Source of the DNA: Flavobacterium fluviatile
GTDB taxonomy: Bacteria; Bacteroidota; Bacteroidia; Flavobacteriales; Flavobacteriaceae
Direction: 5' to 3'
DNA length: 64,000 nt
NCBI RefSeq assembly: GCF_010645065.1
Contig: NZ_JAADZW010000001.1
Span: forward strand, 682,001-746,000
Shown here one piece after another: positions 24,574 through 34,174 of the stretch. Made by a program: the position numbers and the translations under genes. The stretch's first letter is position 1, and every line of letters begins with the position of its first letter. The notes beneath the pieces were generated by a model. That model did not search any database. It saw only the letters and a list, made by a program, of their open reading frames with translations, and had not been told where the DNA came from.

Positions 24574-26346
24574 CTAAATAACTCCCATCTTCTGCATCAG
24601 GAAAGTAGCACTTTTGTTTTTACAGATTCCGTTGCGGAGTTTGTAATCAAAATGCAAATCATTGTCTTTTATTTCTACTTCAAAACACTGATTGGTTAAA
24701 ACTTCCGGATATTCATCAGTGGTCAGGCAGACTTCAATATCATGCGTTGCGATGGCTCCAATAGCATTTTTAGCAATCACTTTTTTGACTACTTCAATTG
24801 TTCCGTTTCGTTTGTCATCAGAGTTGGTTCCTCTTAAAATTTCATCCAGTAAAACAAAAGCGGGTTTCTCTTCCAGCGTATCCATAATTTGTTTTAAACG
24901 CTTTATTTCAGCAAAAAAGTAGGACTCGCTATCCGCTAAAGAATCTGACAATCGCATTGAAACTAAAACCGGAAGTGGATGCATTTTAGCTTCTGAAGCA
25001 CAGACAACTGATCCTATTCCGCCTAAAACCATATTAACTCCCAAACTTCTCAAAAAAGTACTTTTTCCGGACATGTTGGAACCTGTCAAAATCATAAACG
25101 ATTCCGGATAAAAATGCGTATCATTCCCTACCCTGCTAACCGGATTTAATAAGGGATGACTCAGATTTTTAAATCCGATTTTATACTCAGAATTGATTTC
25201 CGGAAACACAAAATCCGGATTATTGTAAGCCAGATTTGCAAGACTGCTTAATGTTTCAAATTCACCAATCACATTAATCCATTTTTCAAGTTCCTCTGCA
25301 TATTCTTCTTTCCACTTTAAAAGTGCTTTTAAAACATGAATGTTAAACAAAAACGTACCGTTAAATACAGTAGCCGTAACAAGATTATTAATCGTATCCA
25401 TTCTGGAAAACAGTTCCGAAAGCTGTTTTAGATGCGAACTGGCTGATGCATTTTTAAATACTAACTGGTTTTGTAAATCAATTAATTTTTTAGATTCAAA
25501 TTTTTCTAATTCAATCTTCTCAACCAAAAGTCCATATTGTTTAATGATTTTATCAATATTGTCGGCTTTGGCAATTTCAGACTGAATTCGTTTTAATGCT
25601 GTTCCTAAAACAACCAGGTTCCCAATAAAAATATAAGTCAGATACGATAACAGAATTGTTTTTGAAGTAATAAAATAAGCTGCCAGAAAACCCAAAAATA
25701 ACGTTGGCAAAACAACTGAAAGTACATTTAAAACTTTAGGTAAAGAATTATTTCTAAATGATTTCCAATACATTAATGAATCATAAAAATCTTTACTGTC
25801 ATGACTGACAATTCCCAGCGCATTGAATTCCTGACGCCAGTCTATTTTTGAAACAAGCTCTTTTATCGCGCCCTGATTTTCAAGAATAACTTCATTAGAA
25901 TTCAATTTCAGCAACTGATTTGCTAATGTTTTTTTTCCAATAAAAGTCGCAGTTCTGTTTAAATTCTGAAACAAGGAATGCTCCCCAAAAATATCCAGAT
26001 CGTAAGCATAAGTATGGTGAAAATCATTAAATTCAAAACCGTTTTCAAAAGAAAGTTTTTCTCTTTTCAAAAAAGAAATTTCGTTTTCATTGACTTTTAA
26101 AAGTGCTGTTAAAAACTGTTTTTGAAAAGACAATCGAGAATGAATTTGCATTAAAAAAACAAAACGAATAAAAAATAACAATGCACTAATTAAGTATAGA
26201 ATTTGATTGGTTTTGATGTAATAAAACATCAGAAACAAAAAACTAAAAATACTTAAAAGCCTTAAAAGGCTGATGCTGTTAAATTTTTTATTGGTTTTGT
26301 TTAATGATTCTGTATAAAGGGTAACCCTGTTTTGATAATAGTCCAT
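24574..26346 (-). CDS. MutS-like ATPase with membrane anchor
   Basis: The C-terminal 170 residues (from about 421) form a MutS ATPase: Walker A TGSNMSGKSTFLRSLG, Walker B FVLLDEIL with D501/E502, and the ATHD switch near residue 535. The mismatch-recognition domain I of true MutS is absent. Instead there are hydrophobic pairs at about 25-70 (SIFSFLFLMFYYI, LYLISALLFFIRF) and about 205-250, predicted to cross the membrane four times. It is common in Bacteroidota and is not a confirmed mismatch-repair enzyme. It could be a DNA-remodelling ATPase at the inner membrane. It lies 69 bp beyond the universal stress gene, probably one transcript. Confidence 0.85.
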   Translation of the reverse strand: MDYYQNRVTLYTESLNKTNKKFNSISLLRLLSIFSFLFLMFYYIKTNQILYLISALLFFIRFVFLMQIHSRLSFQKQFLTALLKVNENEISFLKREKLSFENGFEFNDFHHTYAYDLDIFGEHSLFQNLNRTATFIGKKTLANQLLKLNSNEVILENQGAIKELVSKIDWRQEFNALGIVSHDSKDFYDSLMYWKSFRNNSLPKVLNVLSVVLPTLFLGFLAAYFITSKTILLSYLTYIFIGNLVVLGTALKRIQSEIAKADNIDKIIKQYGLLVEKIELEKFESKKLIDLQNQLVFKNASASSHLKQLSELFSRMDTINNLVTATVFNGTFLFNIHVLKALLKWKEEYAEELEKWINVIGEFETLSSLANLAYNNPDFVFPEINSEYKIGFKNLSHPLLNPVSRVGNDTHFYPESFMILTGSNMSGKSTFLRSLGVNMVLGGIGSVVCASEAKMHPLPVLVSMRLSDSLADSESYFFAEIKRLKQIMDTLEEKPAFVLLDEILRGTNSDDKRNGTIEVVKKVIAKNAIGAIATHDIEVCLTTDEYPEVLTNQCFEVEIKDNDLHFDYKLRNGICKNKSATFLMQKMGVI

Positions 26347-26415
26347 CTTTTCAATTTAGCTTAACCGCAAATATAGGTTTTAGCACTTCAAAATTGGTCC
26401 TTATTGTAACAGAAA

Positions 26416-27252
26416 TTAGTTGTCATGCATCACTAAAACCGGAATTGAAACCTCTTTTGTTATTTTTTTACTAAAACTGGAAGTAAAAAGGCTTTCAAAA
26501 AAAGATCTTTTATGCGTAATTGTCGTCAGGACATCAACATCTTTATAGAGCACAAAATCAAGTATGGTCTCTTTAACATCATCACTTGGAAGGACTAAAA
26601 ATTCTACATTTTCGCCTGCAAATTCAACTTCCCATTCTTTGATGGTTTCCGGTGCTACATCAGATGCAGATGTTTTAACATACAGGCTTCGAACCTTGGC
26701 ATCCATTTTCTTAGCTATTTTCAAAACCTTTTTTAATTCTTTTTTATCTTTTTCACGGTAACGCGTCGTAAATCCAATAACTTTTATTTTTTTGAATTTA
26801 GCATCAATTGGTACGCATAAAACCGGAACATGCACGCCTGAAATCACCGAACTTGTATTGGAACCCGTAAAAAAAGTTGTCCAGTCAGAAATTCCGTTCG
26901 TCCCCATAATAACAAAATCTGCATTGTCTTCTTTTACTGCATTTTTTAAATTAAAAAGCAAATCTCCGTCCATTAGACGGTGTTTAATAACTATTTCTTC
27001 TAAATTCCTTTCAACGGCAATAGTTTTCAGTTTCGGAATTTCGTCTTTAAACATTTCAAAATTAGCCAATTCTATTGAACTGTAAATCGCAGCATAATTT
27101 TCCGGAAAAAACTGACTGTCATACACCGGAATTTCGAATGTGTGCAGCAAAATAAGTTCTCCGTTGACAATTTTTGCAAATTCCAAAGCATGAACAAATG
27201 CATTTGTAGCTGCTTCAGAAAAATCGGTTGGGAATAATATCTTTTTCATCAT
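26416..27252 (-). CDS. Universal stress protein (double UspA domain)
   Basis: The 278-residue protein consists of two UspA-like domains. The first starts MKKILFPTDFSEAATNAFVH and contains ADFVIMGTNGISDWTTFFTGS, the G-x2-G-x9-G(S/T) type ATP motif. The second (about 150-278) is more degenerate. It is cytoplasmic and probably contributes to stress survival. I start at the first Met (MMKKIL); the second Met would be equally good. It is just upstream of the MutS-like gene on the same strand. Confidence 0.9.
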   Translation of the reverse strand: MMKKILFPTDFSEAATNAFVHALEFAKIVNGELILLHTFEIPVYDSQFFPENYAAIYSSIELANFEMFKDEIPKLKTIAVERNLEEIVIKHRLMDGDLLFNLKNAVKEDNADFVIMGTNGISDWTTFFTGSNTSSVISGVHVPVLCVPIDAKFKKIKVIGFTTRYREKDKKELKKVLKIAKKMDAKVRSLYVKTSASDVAPETIKEWEVEFAGENVEFLVLPSDDVKETILDFVLYKDVDVLTTITHKRSFFESLFTSSFSKKITKEVSIPVLVMHDN

Positions 27253-27366
27253 TACATTTTTTAGTTATCTACATAAAGTTACTAAATCACAGTTAGATGC
27301 AGTCTGATAATTATCAATTTTAGAAAATTTTAACCCAAACCGGCTATTTCAGAAATTAGATTCAAT

Positions 27367-27411
27367 AAAAAAGCTTTAGAAAATTTGTTTCCAAACTCCC
27401 TAAAGCTTTAT
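27367..27411 (-). terminator. Terminator of the T9SS cargo gene
   Basis: AAAGCTTTAG and CTAAAGCTTT form a stem. On the minus strand it is followed by a T-run. Confidence 0.7.
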
Positions 27412-27430
27412 ATCCAGGTTTATAAAATTG

Positions 27431-28612
27431 TTATTGCTTGATAAACTTGAAAGATTTATCTCCTAAACGGGCAGTATAGACTCCTGTTGTAAAACGAGAA
27501 ATATTAATTTTTTCATCTGTATCTACATTCCCTTCTTTAACTACCTTCCCATCAATACTGATGATTTGATACTTGGATGAATCCTCTAAATTTGAAAAAC
27601 TAATAAAATCAGAAGTTGGATTAGGATGTAAAGTTATTTTTGTAGATTTTTCAAAATCCTGTGTTGCTAAACTATTCAAATTAACTTTATACAACAAATA
27701 GGTTACACTTCCTGGAGATCCAGATTCTCCAAAAGCAAACAAGTTATTGTTTCCATCAGCAATCATCTCACCAATGTAAGGGGTATTTCCGTTAAAATCG
27801 AACCCGGTAAAGGCTACAGATGGTATTTGTATAGCTGAAGTCAAATCCATTCTATCAACTACTCCTTGGCTAGTATCGGTATTTAAATACAAATAATTAT
27901 TATAAATTTCCCCATTATAAAAAGCTTTACCAGGTGTATCAACATAATACTCAATAGGAGTTCCCGCTGTACCACTTGTTACATCAAGTTTTAAAAGTCT
28001 TGTTGAGCCAGCTGCTTCTACTCCAGACCATTCAATTATATATAAAGCATTATCTTTGAATTCAATATCATCTACACTGTAAAATTGATTATTCAATATC
28101 GTTTTAATAGGCGCTCCGGATAAATTAATCAAGGAGATCTGCATATTGATCAAATCTTGATTACTATCTATGAAAGCCTCAGAAACATACACATTTGTTC
28201 CGTTTACATCAACCTCCACCGGATACATTAATCCCGAATAAAGATCCACTACAGATGAATTGCTAACCGCTAAATTGATTTTAGAAAGTTTACCTGAAGA
28301 GGGAGCCTCTAGGGCATTGTTTCTTTGCAAAAAGTAAAGTTCGTTACCCACCACTTTTAATCCAGTAGGATATGTCAGACCTGTAACTACATCCACTACC
28401 GGGCTATTTGGAGCAGCAAGACTTACTTTTACAATTTTACCAGCCGAGGTAACAGAAATATAAATTTCATTATTGTAAATTTCCATATCCATGCCGTCAC
28501 TAAACTGTGCGCCACCACCTAAATTATTATGAACCAAGGTAGGTGTGACCTGAGCATGTCCACAAAAAAAGTTTAAAAACAAAACCGCGATAAGAGTAAT
28601 TTTTAATTTCAT
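27431..28612 (-). CDS. Secreted beta-propeller protein with T9SS sorting domain
   Basis: I start at 28612, where MKLKITLIAVLFLNFFCGHA forms a signal peptide. The frame is open 48 codons further upstream but that part is not signal-like and overlaps the mnmE promoter. The mature protein has NHL/SMP-30-like propeller strands (EIYISVTSAGKIVKVSLA, PTGLKVVGNELYFLQ, NVYVSEAFID). The C-terminus has HPNPTSDFISFSN and ends TGVYTARLGDKSFKFIKQ, a type A sorting signal for type IX secretion. The ligand is unknown. Its design matches the plus-strand gene at 5254. Confidence 0.82.
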   Translation of the reverse strand: MKLKITLIAVLFLNFFCGHAQVTPTLVHNNLGGGAQFSDGMDMEIYNNEIYISVTSAGKIVKVSLAAPNSPVVDVVTGLTYPTGLKVVGNELYFLQRNNALEAPSSGKLSKINLAVSNSSVVDLYSGLMYPVEVDVNGTNVYVSEAFIDSNQDLINMQISLINLSGAPIKTILNNQFYSVDDIEFKDNALYIIEWSGVEAAGSTRLLKLDVTSGTAGTPIEYYVDTPGKAFYNGEIYNNYLYLNTDTSQGVVDRMDLTSAIQIPSVAFTGFDFNGNTPYIGEMIADGNNNLFAFGESGSPGSVTYLLYKVNLNSLATQDFEKSTKITLHPNPTSDFISFSNLEDSSKYQIISIDGKVVKEGNVDTDEKINISRFTTGVYTARLGDKSFKFIKQ

Positions 28613-28745
28613 AAGCTTTAAATTTTTAATTGTTTCTACAAAAATAAAAAATATCTTTTTTACTTCCTTATTTGTAATAAGTAACTTATTAATATCCTTG
28701 TATAAAATATAAAACCACAAACTTATCAGCCTTACAAAAACTTTG

Positions 28746-28753
28746 TACCTTTG
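28746..28753 (+). promoter_or_regulatory. Bacteroidota -7 element of mnmE
   Basis: TACCTTTG matches TAnnTTTG exactly, 19 bp before the mnmE ATG at 28773. This supports the ATG at 28773, because the frame extension to 28743 would start inside the promoter. Confidence 0.55.
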
Positions 28754-28772
28754 CACTCTTGCAACTTATAAC

Positions 28773-30173
28773 ATGATACATCAAGATTCTATAGTCGCTT
28801 TGGCAACACCTTCCGGAGCAGGAGCTATTGCCATAATTCGTATTTCAGGCGCTGATGCTATTTCTATAGCGAACTCTGTGTTTAAATCCATCAAAAATAA
28901 AGATTTAACGAAGCAAAAAACACATACACTGCATTTAGGTCATATTGTGGATAATTCAAAAACCCTCGACGAAGTATTAGTATCTGTATTTAAAGGGCCA
29001 AATTCATATACGGGCGAGGATACAATCGAAATTTCTTGCCATGGATCAACCTATATACAACAGCAAATTATTCAGCTGTTATTAAGAAAAGGCTGCAGAA
29101 TGGCTGATGCGGGTGAGTTTACACTGAGAGCTTTCCTGAACGGAAAACTGGATTTATCGCAGGCAGAAGCCGTTGCTGATTTGATTTCTTCTGATAACGA
29201 AGCTTCACACCAAATTGCGATGCAGCAGATGCGTGGCGGTTTTAGTAATGAAATTGCTAAGTTACGTGAAGAACTTTTGAATTTTGCATCGTTAATTGAA
29301 CTGGAACTGGATTTTGCAGAGGAAGATGTAGAGTTTGCAGACAGAACACAATTTCATGAGTTACTAAACCGAATTGAATTTGTATTAAAACGACTAATCG
29401 ATTCATTTGCTGTTGGAAATGTTATTAAAAACGGAATTCCGGTTGCTATTGTTGGTGAACCAAATGTTGGCAAATCGACTTTGTTAAATGCTTTATTAAA
29501 CGAAGAAAGGGCTATAGTATCTGATATAGCGGGAACAACGAGAGATACAATTGAAGACGAATTGGTAATTGGCGGTGTTGGCTTCAGGTTTATAGATACT
29601 GCAGGAATACGTGAAACAAAAGACGTGGTTGAAAGCATCGGAATTAAAAAAACTTTTGAAAAAATCGATCAGGCACAGGTTGTTATCTTTTTGTTTGATG
29701 GTTTCAAGTTTCAGGTTTCAGGTTCTGATTATATTATTGAAATTGAAAAGGTCAAGAATAAATATCCATTGAAACCAATATTAGTTGTCGTAAATAAAGT
29801 AGATTTATTAAGCGAAAAAGAAATTGAACTAATCAATGAAAAACTTGAAACTTTAAACCTAAAACTCTTAAAAATTTCTGCAAAAAACAAAATTGGCGTT
29901 GACGAATTAAAGAATGAATTATTGTCTTTTGTAAACACAGGAGCTTTACGAAACAATGAAACTATCATCACAAACACAAGACATTATGATTCTTTATTGA
30001 AAGCTTTGGATGAAATACAAAAAGTAAAATTTGGACTTGAAACAAATCTTTCCAGCGACTTAATTGCACTGGATATTAAAGAAGCTTTGTATCAATTCGG
30101 GCTTATCACAGGTCAGGTCTCAAACGAAGAATTACTGGGGAATATCTTTGCTAACTTTTGCATTGGAAAATAG
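28773..30173 (+). CDS. mnmE: tRNA modification GTPase MnmE
   Basis: I start at ATG 28773 (MIHQDSIVALATPSGAGAIA), giving 466 residues, the family norm. MnmE acts with MnmG to add a carboxymethylaminomethyl group to uridine 34 of certain tRNAs. The sequence shows the N-terminal folate-binding domain, the G domain with GEPNVGKSTLLNALL, DTAGIRET and VNKVDLL, and the C-terminal CIGK with the active Cys. It is a single gene followed by its own terminator. Its 3' end is a known integration target in other bacteria. Confidence 0.97.
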   Translation: MIHQDSIVALATPSGAGAIAIIRISGADAISIANSVFKSIKNKDLTKQKTHTLHLGHIVDNSKTLDEVLVSVFKGPNSYTGEDTIEISCHGSTYIQQQIIQLLLRKGCRMADAGEFTLRAFLNGKLDLSQAEAVADLISSDNEASHQIAMQQMRGGFSNEIAKLREELLNFASLIELELDFAEEDVEFADRTQFHELLNRIEFVLKRLIDSFAVGNVIKNGIPVAIVGEPNVGKSTLLNALLNEERAIVSDIAGTTRDTIEDELVIGGVGFRFIDTAGIRETKDVVESIGIKKTFEKIDQAQVVIFLFDGFKFQVSGSDYIIEIEKVKNKYPLKPILVVVNKVDLLSEKEIELINEKLETLNLKLLKISAKNKIGVDELKNELLSFVNTGALRNNETIITNTRHYDSLLKALDEIQKVKFGLETNLSSDLIALDIKEALYQFGLITGQVSNEELLGNIFANFCIGK

Positions 30174-30204
30174 GTTTCACAAAACATCACAAAATAAAAC
30201 AAAG

Positions 30205-30250
30205 AATCCCAGTTAAAATGTTATAAAATAGCATTTTAACTAGGATTTTT
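30205..30250 (+). terminator. Terminator of mnmE
   Basis: AATCCCAGTTAAAATG pairs with CATTTTAACTAGGATT around an 11-base loop, followed by TTT. Position is 32 bp after mnmE. Confidence 0.75.
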
Positions 30251-30405
30251 CTTTCTGTTTATATAGTTTTATTTGCAGATAGTTTGTTCTTATTTGTACC
30301 ATTATTGTACCACGAAAAATTTTTCCAAATTGGATTTTTTTTTTGGACAAATCATGACACAATGAGAGACACATAGACACAATGGGACACTTACAGTCAC
30401 ATTTT

Positions 30406-30769
30406 ATGAGTACAAACATCATGATTAAACGAATTTGCGAATTTTGTCAGAACGAATTCATCGCAAAAACAACAAAGACCCAGTACTGCGGGCTAAAATG
30501 CAGCAGCAGGGCCTACAAGGCAAGGACAAGGCAGTCTAAAATCGATCAGAGCAACAAACAGACTGAGATGGCCAAAAATCCATTCCTTGAAGCGGTAAGG
30601 GTAAAAGATTTCCGCAGCATTAAACAGGCAGGTTCTTTTTGGAATAAGCAGAAGTACTATTTACAGATTAGTTAACAGAGGACAGTTTGACATCGGAAAG
30701 TTTGGCAAACGAACAGTATTATTTAAACATCTGCAAGCGCATAAATTGGTTCAGAAATTTTTTTCATGA
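30406..30769 (+). pseudogene. Frameshifted zinc-finger/HTH (excisionase-like) gene
   Basis: The first frame gives MSTNIMIKRICEFCQNEFIA and CGLKCSSRAYKARTRQSKID, a C-x2-C...C-x3-C zinc-finger start, then KDFRSIKQAG. At about 30628-30640 it shifts. The second frame (+1) reads VLFGISRSTIYRLVNRGQFD, then IGKFGKRTVLFKHLQAHKLV and QKFFS with TGA at 30767-30769. Together they form an excisionase/MerR-like helix-turn-helix protein of about 120 residues. The usual homolog carries both parts in one frame, so this copy is broken. Such genes travel with integrative elements; it sits just after mnmE. Confidence 0.75.
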
Positions 30770-30858
30770 TTAAAAAATCATTTCCCAGATTATTTACAAT
30801 CATAAAGTACCTTGAATTATGTAGTGAGCGCACTCAGTCACATGATAGTAAAAACTAA

Positions 30859-30893
30859 AAAAGTCCGTTCCAAAATAATGAAACGGACTTTCT
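30859..30893 (-). terminator. Terminator of the PL7 lipoprotein gene
   Basis: AAAGTCCGTT pairs with AACGGACTTT around a 12-base loop. On the minus strand it lies just after the lyase stop codon and is followed by a T-rich stretch. Confidence 0.75.
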
Positions 30894-30923
30894 CACATTT
30901 AAAAATAACTAACAAAAAATATT

Positions 30924-32270
30924 TTAATTATGTGTTACTGAAAGATTTTTGATTGCAACTAAACCAAATGATCCATCATAACTCTGTCCTTTAACAGATT
31001 GCAAATAATTACCAACTTTAAAATAATTACCTTCAGTACTAGTGTTCATAGCTTGTGAAAATACCAAAGCAGATCCATTATAGAGATATACTTTTCCGCC
31101 TGTGTATTTAAGAGTAAAAGTATAGGTTGTCCCTAAGGAGTATCCTGTAAACGATTTGCTTCCTCCTAAAACCTCTTCAGTAATGTACCCGCTAATTTTT
31201 AATTTTACTGCTCCGGTAGATTGATTGGCGAGCCCATCAAACTGAACTCGTATAATATCGTCAACTTCTACTCCGCTACTGTTGGTTTCAGGTCCATGAA
31301 TCTGTCCAAAGCACAAAGTTCCGGTAGTACCTGATTCGCCTTTTGGCAATTTATCCACCTTAACTGTCCAGGTCATAGTATGAGTGCCGCTTGATCCGTT
31401 CCAGTTTGCAGAACTTCCGTTAATCAGCTCTCTTAATTCAACTCTTGGATTTGAAGAGTTTGATGAAGTCCCCAATCCTCTGTAACATTTAAAATACGTC
31501 CAGGAACCGTCAGTATAAAAATAATTTGGATCATTATAGGTATTATAAGTAACACCGCTGGCGGTAGTTATATCATCATAATAAACAGCCGAAGTTCCCG
31601 GAGTACCGCGAAAACTATTAATTTTCCATGTTTTGGCTGTGATTCCTAAAACTGAGGTCGGGTTGGATGGATTTGAAGGAACTTCAGGATCTGTTCCACC
31701 ATCTGTACCACTATAAATCTCTGTTTCATTAATACTGTTCCAGGTATTGGAACTGTTTCCGTAGCAAGAAATTCTGACATATCGGGCATTAGTCACTGCA
31801 GATAACACATATGACTCCAGAGAAGCTGTAGTTCCACTGCTTCCTGTTGTTTTCGCATCATAAACAGTTACAAGATCGTTTAAAGAGGTTCCTACTCTAA
31901 TTTGAAAATAAGTTTTTCGTTCATTTCCTTTGTACCACGCAACTTTAACACTACCGATAGATTTGGAACTGCCCAAATCATAGGTAATGTATTTGCCCGT
32001 TGCACCATTAGAGGACCATCTTGTCGTAAGGCTTCCGTCAATTGTGTTTGCCGGCACATTTCCGTCGTCTCCATTAGCAGAAACACTTATCGGAACAATT
32101 TTGGTGCTTACCGATTTAGCAGTACTTCTGGTTAAAACAGCAGTTTCTTCAGCGGCGATGGGATCCTCGTTTGTACAACTCCCAAAAAGTGCAGTTAGCA
32201 TGGCTAAACTAAAAGCGATTTTCCTGTTAAAACTTTTTTTGGTTTTTTTAAATAAATTCTCTTTTTTCAT
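30924..32270 (-). CDS. PL7 alginate lyase lipoprotein with F5/8-type (CBM32-like) domain
   Basis: This 448-residue lipoprotein has the lipobox LFGSC (Cys32). A discoidin/F5-8 type domain spans about 55-188 (NTIDGSLTTRWSSNGATGKY). It is joined by a Pro/Ser linker to a PL7 (alginate lyase 2) domain at about 210-448. The three PL7 motifs are visible: RVELRE at 276-281, QIH at 323-325 and YFKVGNYLQ near 416-424. QIH is the form linked to polyG or polyMG preference. It is probably surface-exposed and cuts polymer to oligomers. A regulator site lies upstream at 32314. Confidence 0.95.
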   Translation of the reverse strand: MKKENLFKKTKKSFNRKIAFSLAMLTALFGSCTNEDPIAAEETAVLTRSTAKSVSTKIVPISVSANGDDGNVPANTIDGSLTTRWSSNGATGKYITYDLGSSKSIGSVKVAWYKGNERKTYFQIRVGTSLNDLVTVYDAKTTGSSGTTASLESYVLSAVTNARYVRISCYGNSSNTWNSINETEIYSGTDGGTDPEVPSNPSNPTSVLGITAKTWKINSFRGTPGTSAVYYDDITTASGVTYNTYNDPNYFYTDGSWTYFKCYRGLGTSSNSSNPRVELRELINGSSANWNGSSGTHTMTWTVKVDKLPKGESGTTGTLCFGQIHGPETNSSGVEVDDIIRVQFDGLANQSTGAVKLKISGYITEEVLGGSKSFTGYSLGTTYTFTLKYTGGKVYLYNGSALVFSQAMNTSTEGNYFKVGNYLQSVKGQSYDGSFGLVAIKNLSVTHN

Positions 32271-32313
32271 AAAAATAAAATTAAGGGTTAATAGTTAAAA
32301 TTGGTTTTGAATT

Positions 32314-32341
32314 GTGGTTTACCAATTTGGATTACCAAATT
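32314..32341 (-). promoter_or_regulatory. Tandem GntR-type operator upstream of the PL7 gene
   Basis: TGGTTTACCA (32315-32324) is followed by TTTGGATTACCAAA (32326-32339). The GG of the two boxes are 13 bp apart. Read on the minus strand, TTAATTTG sits next to the boxes as a -7 element with one mismatch. The gene starts at 32270. The same pair is seen at five other places in the locus. Confidence 0.75.
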
Positions 32342-32569
32342 AACGCATTTATTTTGAATTAATTATACTTCTAATAAAAAAAATATAAAAAAATACACTT
32401 TTAACAAATACAGTTATATCTTACACCTATAATTTTTGCAGACTGCAATTTTTTTTCTATTAAAGAATTGTTTGCCTCATTAAAATGTTAAAACTATAAA
32501 TTGTTTAGTAGCATTTGATTCACCTAAAATCTTTCCGAAAACTTTCCATTAAAATGATTAAAAATGTAT

Positions 32570-32601
32570 TATTTTTGAAAAACCAATTTGGTTTACCAAT
32601 T
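32570..32601 (+). promoter_or_regulatory. Promoter plus operator of the dehydrogenase gene
   Basis: TATTTTTG (32570-32577) matches the -7 element. A weak first box (TTGAAAAACCAA, 32576-32587) and a good second box (TTGGTTTACCAA, 32588-32599) follow, again 13 bp apart. A repressor bound there would block initiation. The TTG at 32588 lies inside the operator and is not the true start codon. Confidence 0.75.
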
Positions 32602-32611
32602 CAATTTATTT

Positions 32612-34162
32612 ATGAAAACTTCTGATAAATTCTTCGCCATAAACCCGTCTAACGACAATAAATTAGAAGGCGAATTTTACAATGCCACCAAAAAAGAGAT
32701 AGATAATGCCGTATTACAGGCAAAAAACGCCTTTGCTATTTACAGAAAGAAAAGTAAGCAACAAATTGCTGCTTTTTTAATTCAAATAGGCGAAGAAATA
32801 AGTAACTTAGGAGAGGCACTTCCTGAACGATGCCATCTGGAAACAGGACTGCCAATTGCCAGATTGCAGGGCGAAAGAACCAGAACAATAAACCAATTGC
32901 TATTATTTGCAAATCTTGTGCTCGAGGGTTCCTGGGTTGATGCCAAAATTGATACGGCAATACCAGACCGAAATCCTGTCGCCAAGCCAGATATCAGGCA
33001 GCTGTTAATTCCAATAGGTCCGGTGGCTGTTTTTGGAGCAAGTAATTTTCCGTTTGCTTTCTCTACAGCAGGTGGTGATACTGCATCTGCTTTGGCATCA
33101 GGTTGTCCTGTTATTGTAAAAGGACATGAGGCACATCCAGGAACTTCAGAGATGGTCGCAAAGGCCATAAAAAGAGCAATCGATATTTGCGGAATGCCCG
33201 AAGGTACATTTTCTCTATTACAAGGCAACTCTAAAAAAGTAGGTCAGGAATTAGTCCAGCATCCCGAGATAAAAGCGGTAGGCTTTACAGGATCATTTAC
33301 TGGAGGAAAAGCCCTATTTGATTATGCCAATTCCAGACCAGAACCTATTCCTGTTTTTGCTGAAATGGGAAGCACCAATCCTGTATTTATTTTACCCGAA
33401 GCGCTCCAAAATAAAACCAAAGAAATTGCAGTGGGATTAGCAAATTCAATCACCTTAGGAGTTGGGCAGTTTTGCACCAGTCCCGGGCTTACTTTTGTAG
33501 GGAAATCAAAAGATGCAGATATTTTTTATCAGGAGTTAAAACAAAAAATTTCAGAAACGATGGGTGTTACCATGCTAACACCAGGCATAAAAAAAAATTA
33601 TGAACTGAAAATTGATAAGACCAAATCTATTTCTCAAGTTCAACTACTTAGTTCAGGTATAGAAACTACTGGCTCAAATAATGCAATTGCAAATATATTT
33701 AAGACATCCATTTCTAATTATTTAAATAATCCAGAGCTCTCTGATGAAAATTTTGGCCCATCAAGTGTTATTGTTGAATCTGATTCTAAACAAGCCCTTT
33801 TAGAAGCTGCAAGAAATCTCAAAGGACACTTAACGGCTACAATTTTTGGAACACCAAACGATTTGAAAAACAACCCTGAATTACTTTCTATTTTAGAACT
33901 AAAGGTAGGCAGGGTCATAATAAACAATTTTCCAACGGGAGTTGAAGTTTGCCATTCTATGGTACACGGAGGTCCTTTTCCTGCCACTACAGCTCCCAAT
34001 TCAACTTCAGTGGGAAGCGGAGCTATTAAGCGATTTGTTCGTCCGATATGCTTTCAGGATTATCCTGATGATTTATTGCCTGATGCATTAAAGAATAAAA
34101 ATCCGCAAAAAATCTGGCGATTGGTAAACGGAAATTTTACTCAGGATAAAATAGAATCCTAA
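32612..34162 (+). CDS. 2,5-dioxovalerate (alpha-ketoglutaric semialdehyde) dehydrogenase
   Basis: I start at ATG 32612 (MKTSDKFFAINPSNDNKLEG); the longer TTG version begins inside an operator. The aldehyde dehydrogenase family shows Cys288 in GVGQFCTSPGLTF, Glu251 in FAEMGSTNP and LIPIGPVAVFGASNFPFAFS. These are typical of KGSADH, which oxidises 2,5-dioxopentanoate to 2-oxoglutarate with NAD(P)+. This would end an oxidative uronate route. It precedes the TIM-barrel gene by 12 bp and carries an alginate-regulon operator. Substrate here is inferred. Confidence 0.88.
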   Translation: MKTSDKFFAINPSNDNKLEGEFYNATKKEIDNAVLQAKNAFAIYRKKSKQQIAAFLIQIGEEISNLGEALPERCHLETGLPIARLQGERTRTINQLLLFANLVLEGSWVDAKIDTAIPDRNPVAKPDIRQLLIPIGPVAVFGASNFPFAFSTAGGDTASALASGCPVIVKGHEAHPGTSEMVAKAIKRAIDICGMPEGTFSLLQGNSKKVGQELVQHPEIKAVGFTGSFTGGKALFDYANSRPEPIPVFAEMGSTNPVFILPEALQNKTKEIAVGLANSITLGVGQFCTSPGLTFVGKSKDADIFYQELKQKISETMGVTMLTPGIKKNYELKIDKTKSISQVQLLSSGIETTGSNNAIANIFKTSISNYLNNPELSDENFGPSSVIVESDSKQALLEAARNLKGHLTATIFGTPNDLKNNPELLSILELKVGRVIINNFPTGVEVCHSMVHGGPFPATTAPNSTSVGSGAIKRFVRPICFQDYPDDLLPDALKNKNPQKIWRLVNGNFTQDKIES

Positions 34163-34174
34163 TACTAACCAAAC

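Noticed and set aside
28613-28756. 48-codon N-terminal extension of the T9SS cargo gene
   Set aside because: It would hide the signal peptide and overlap the mnmE promoter.
28743-28772. Earlier start of mnmE
   Set aside because: It begins within the -7 element TACCTTTG; the family start MIHQDSIVA fits at 28773.
30240-30422. Minus-strand 60-residue ORF after mnmE
   Set aside because: It overlaps the mnmE terminator and the HTH pseudogene and has no recognisable domain.
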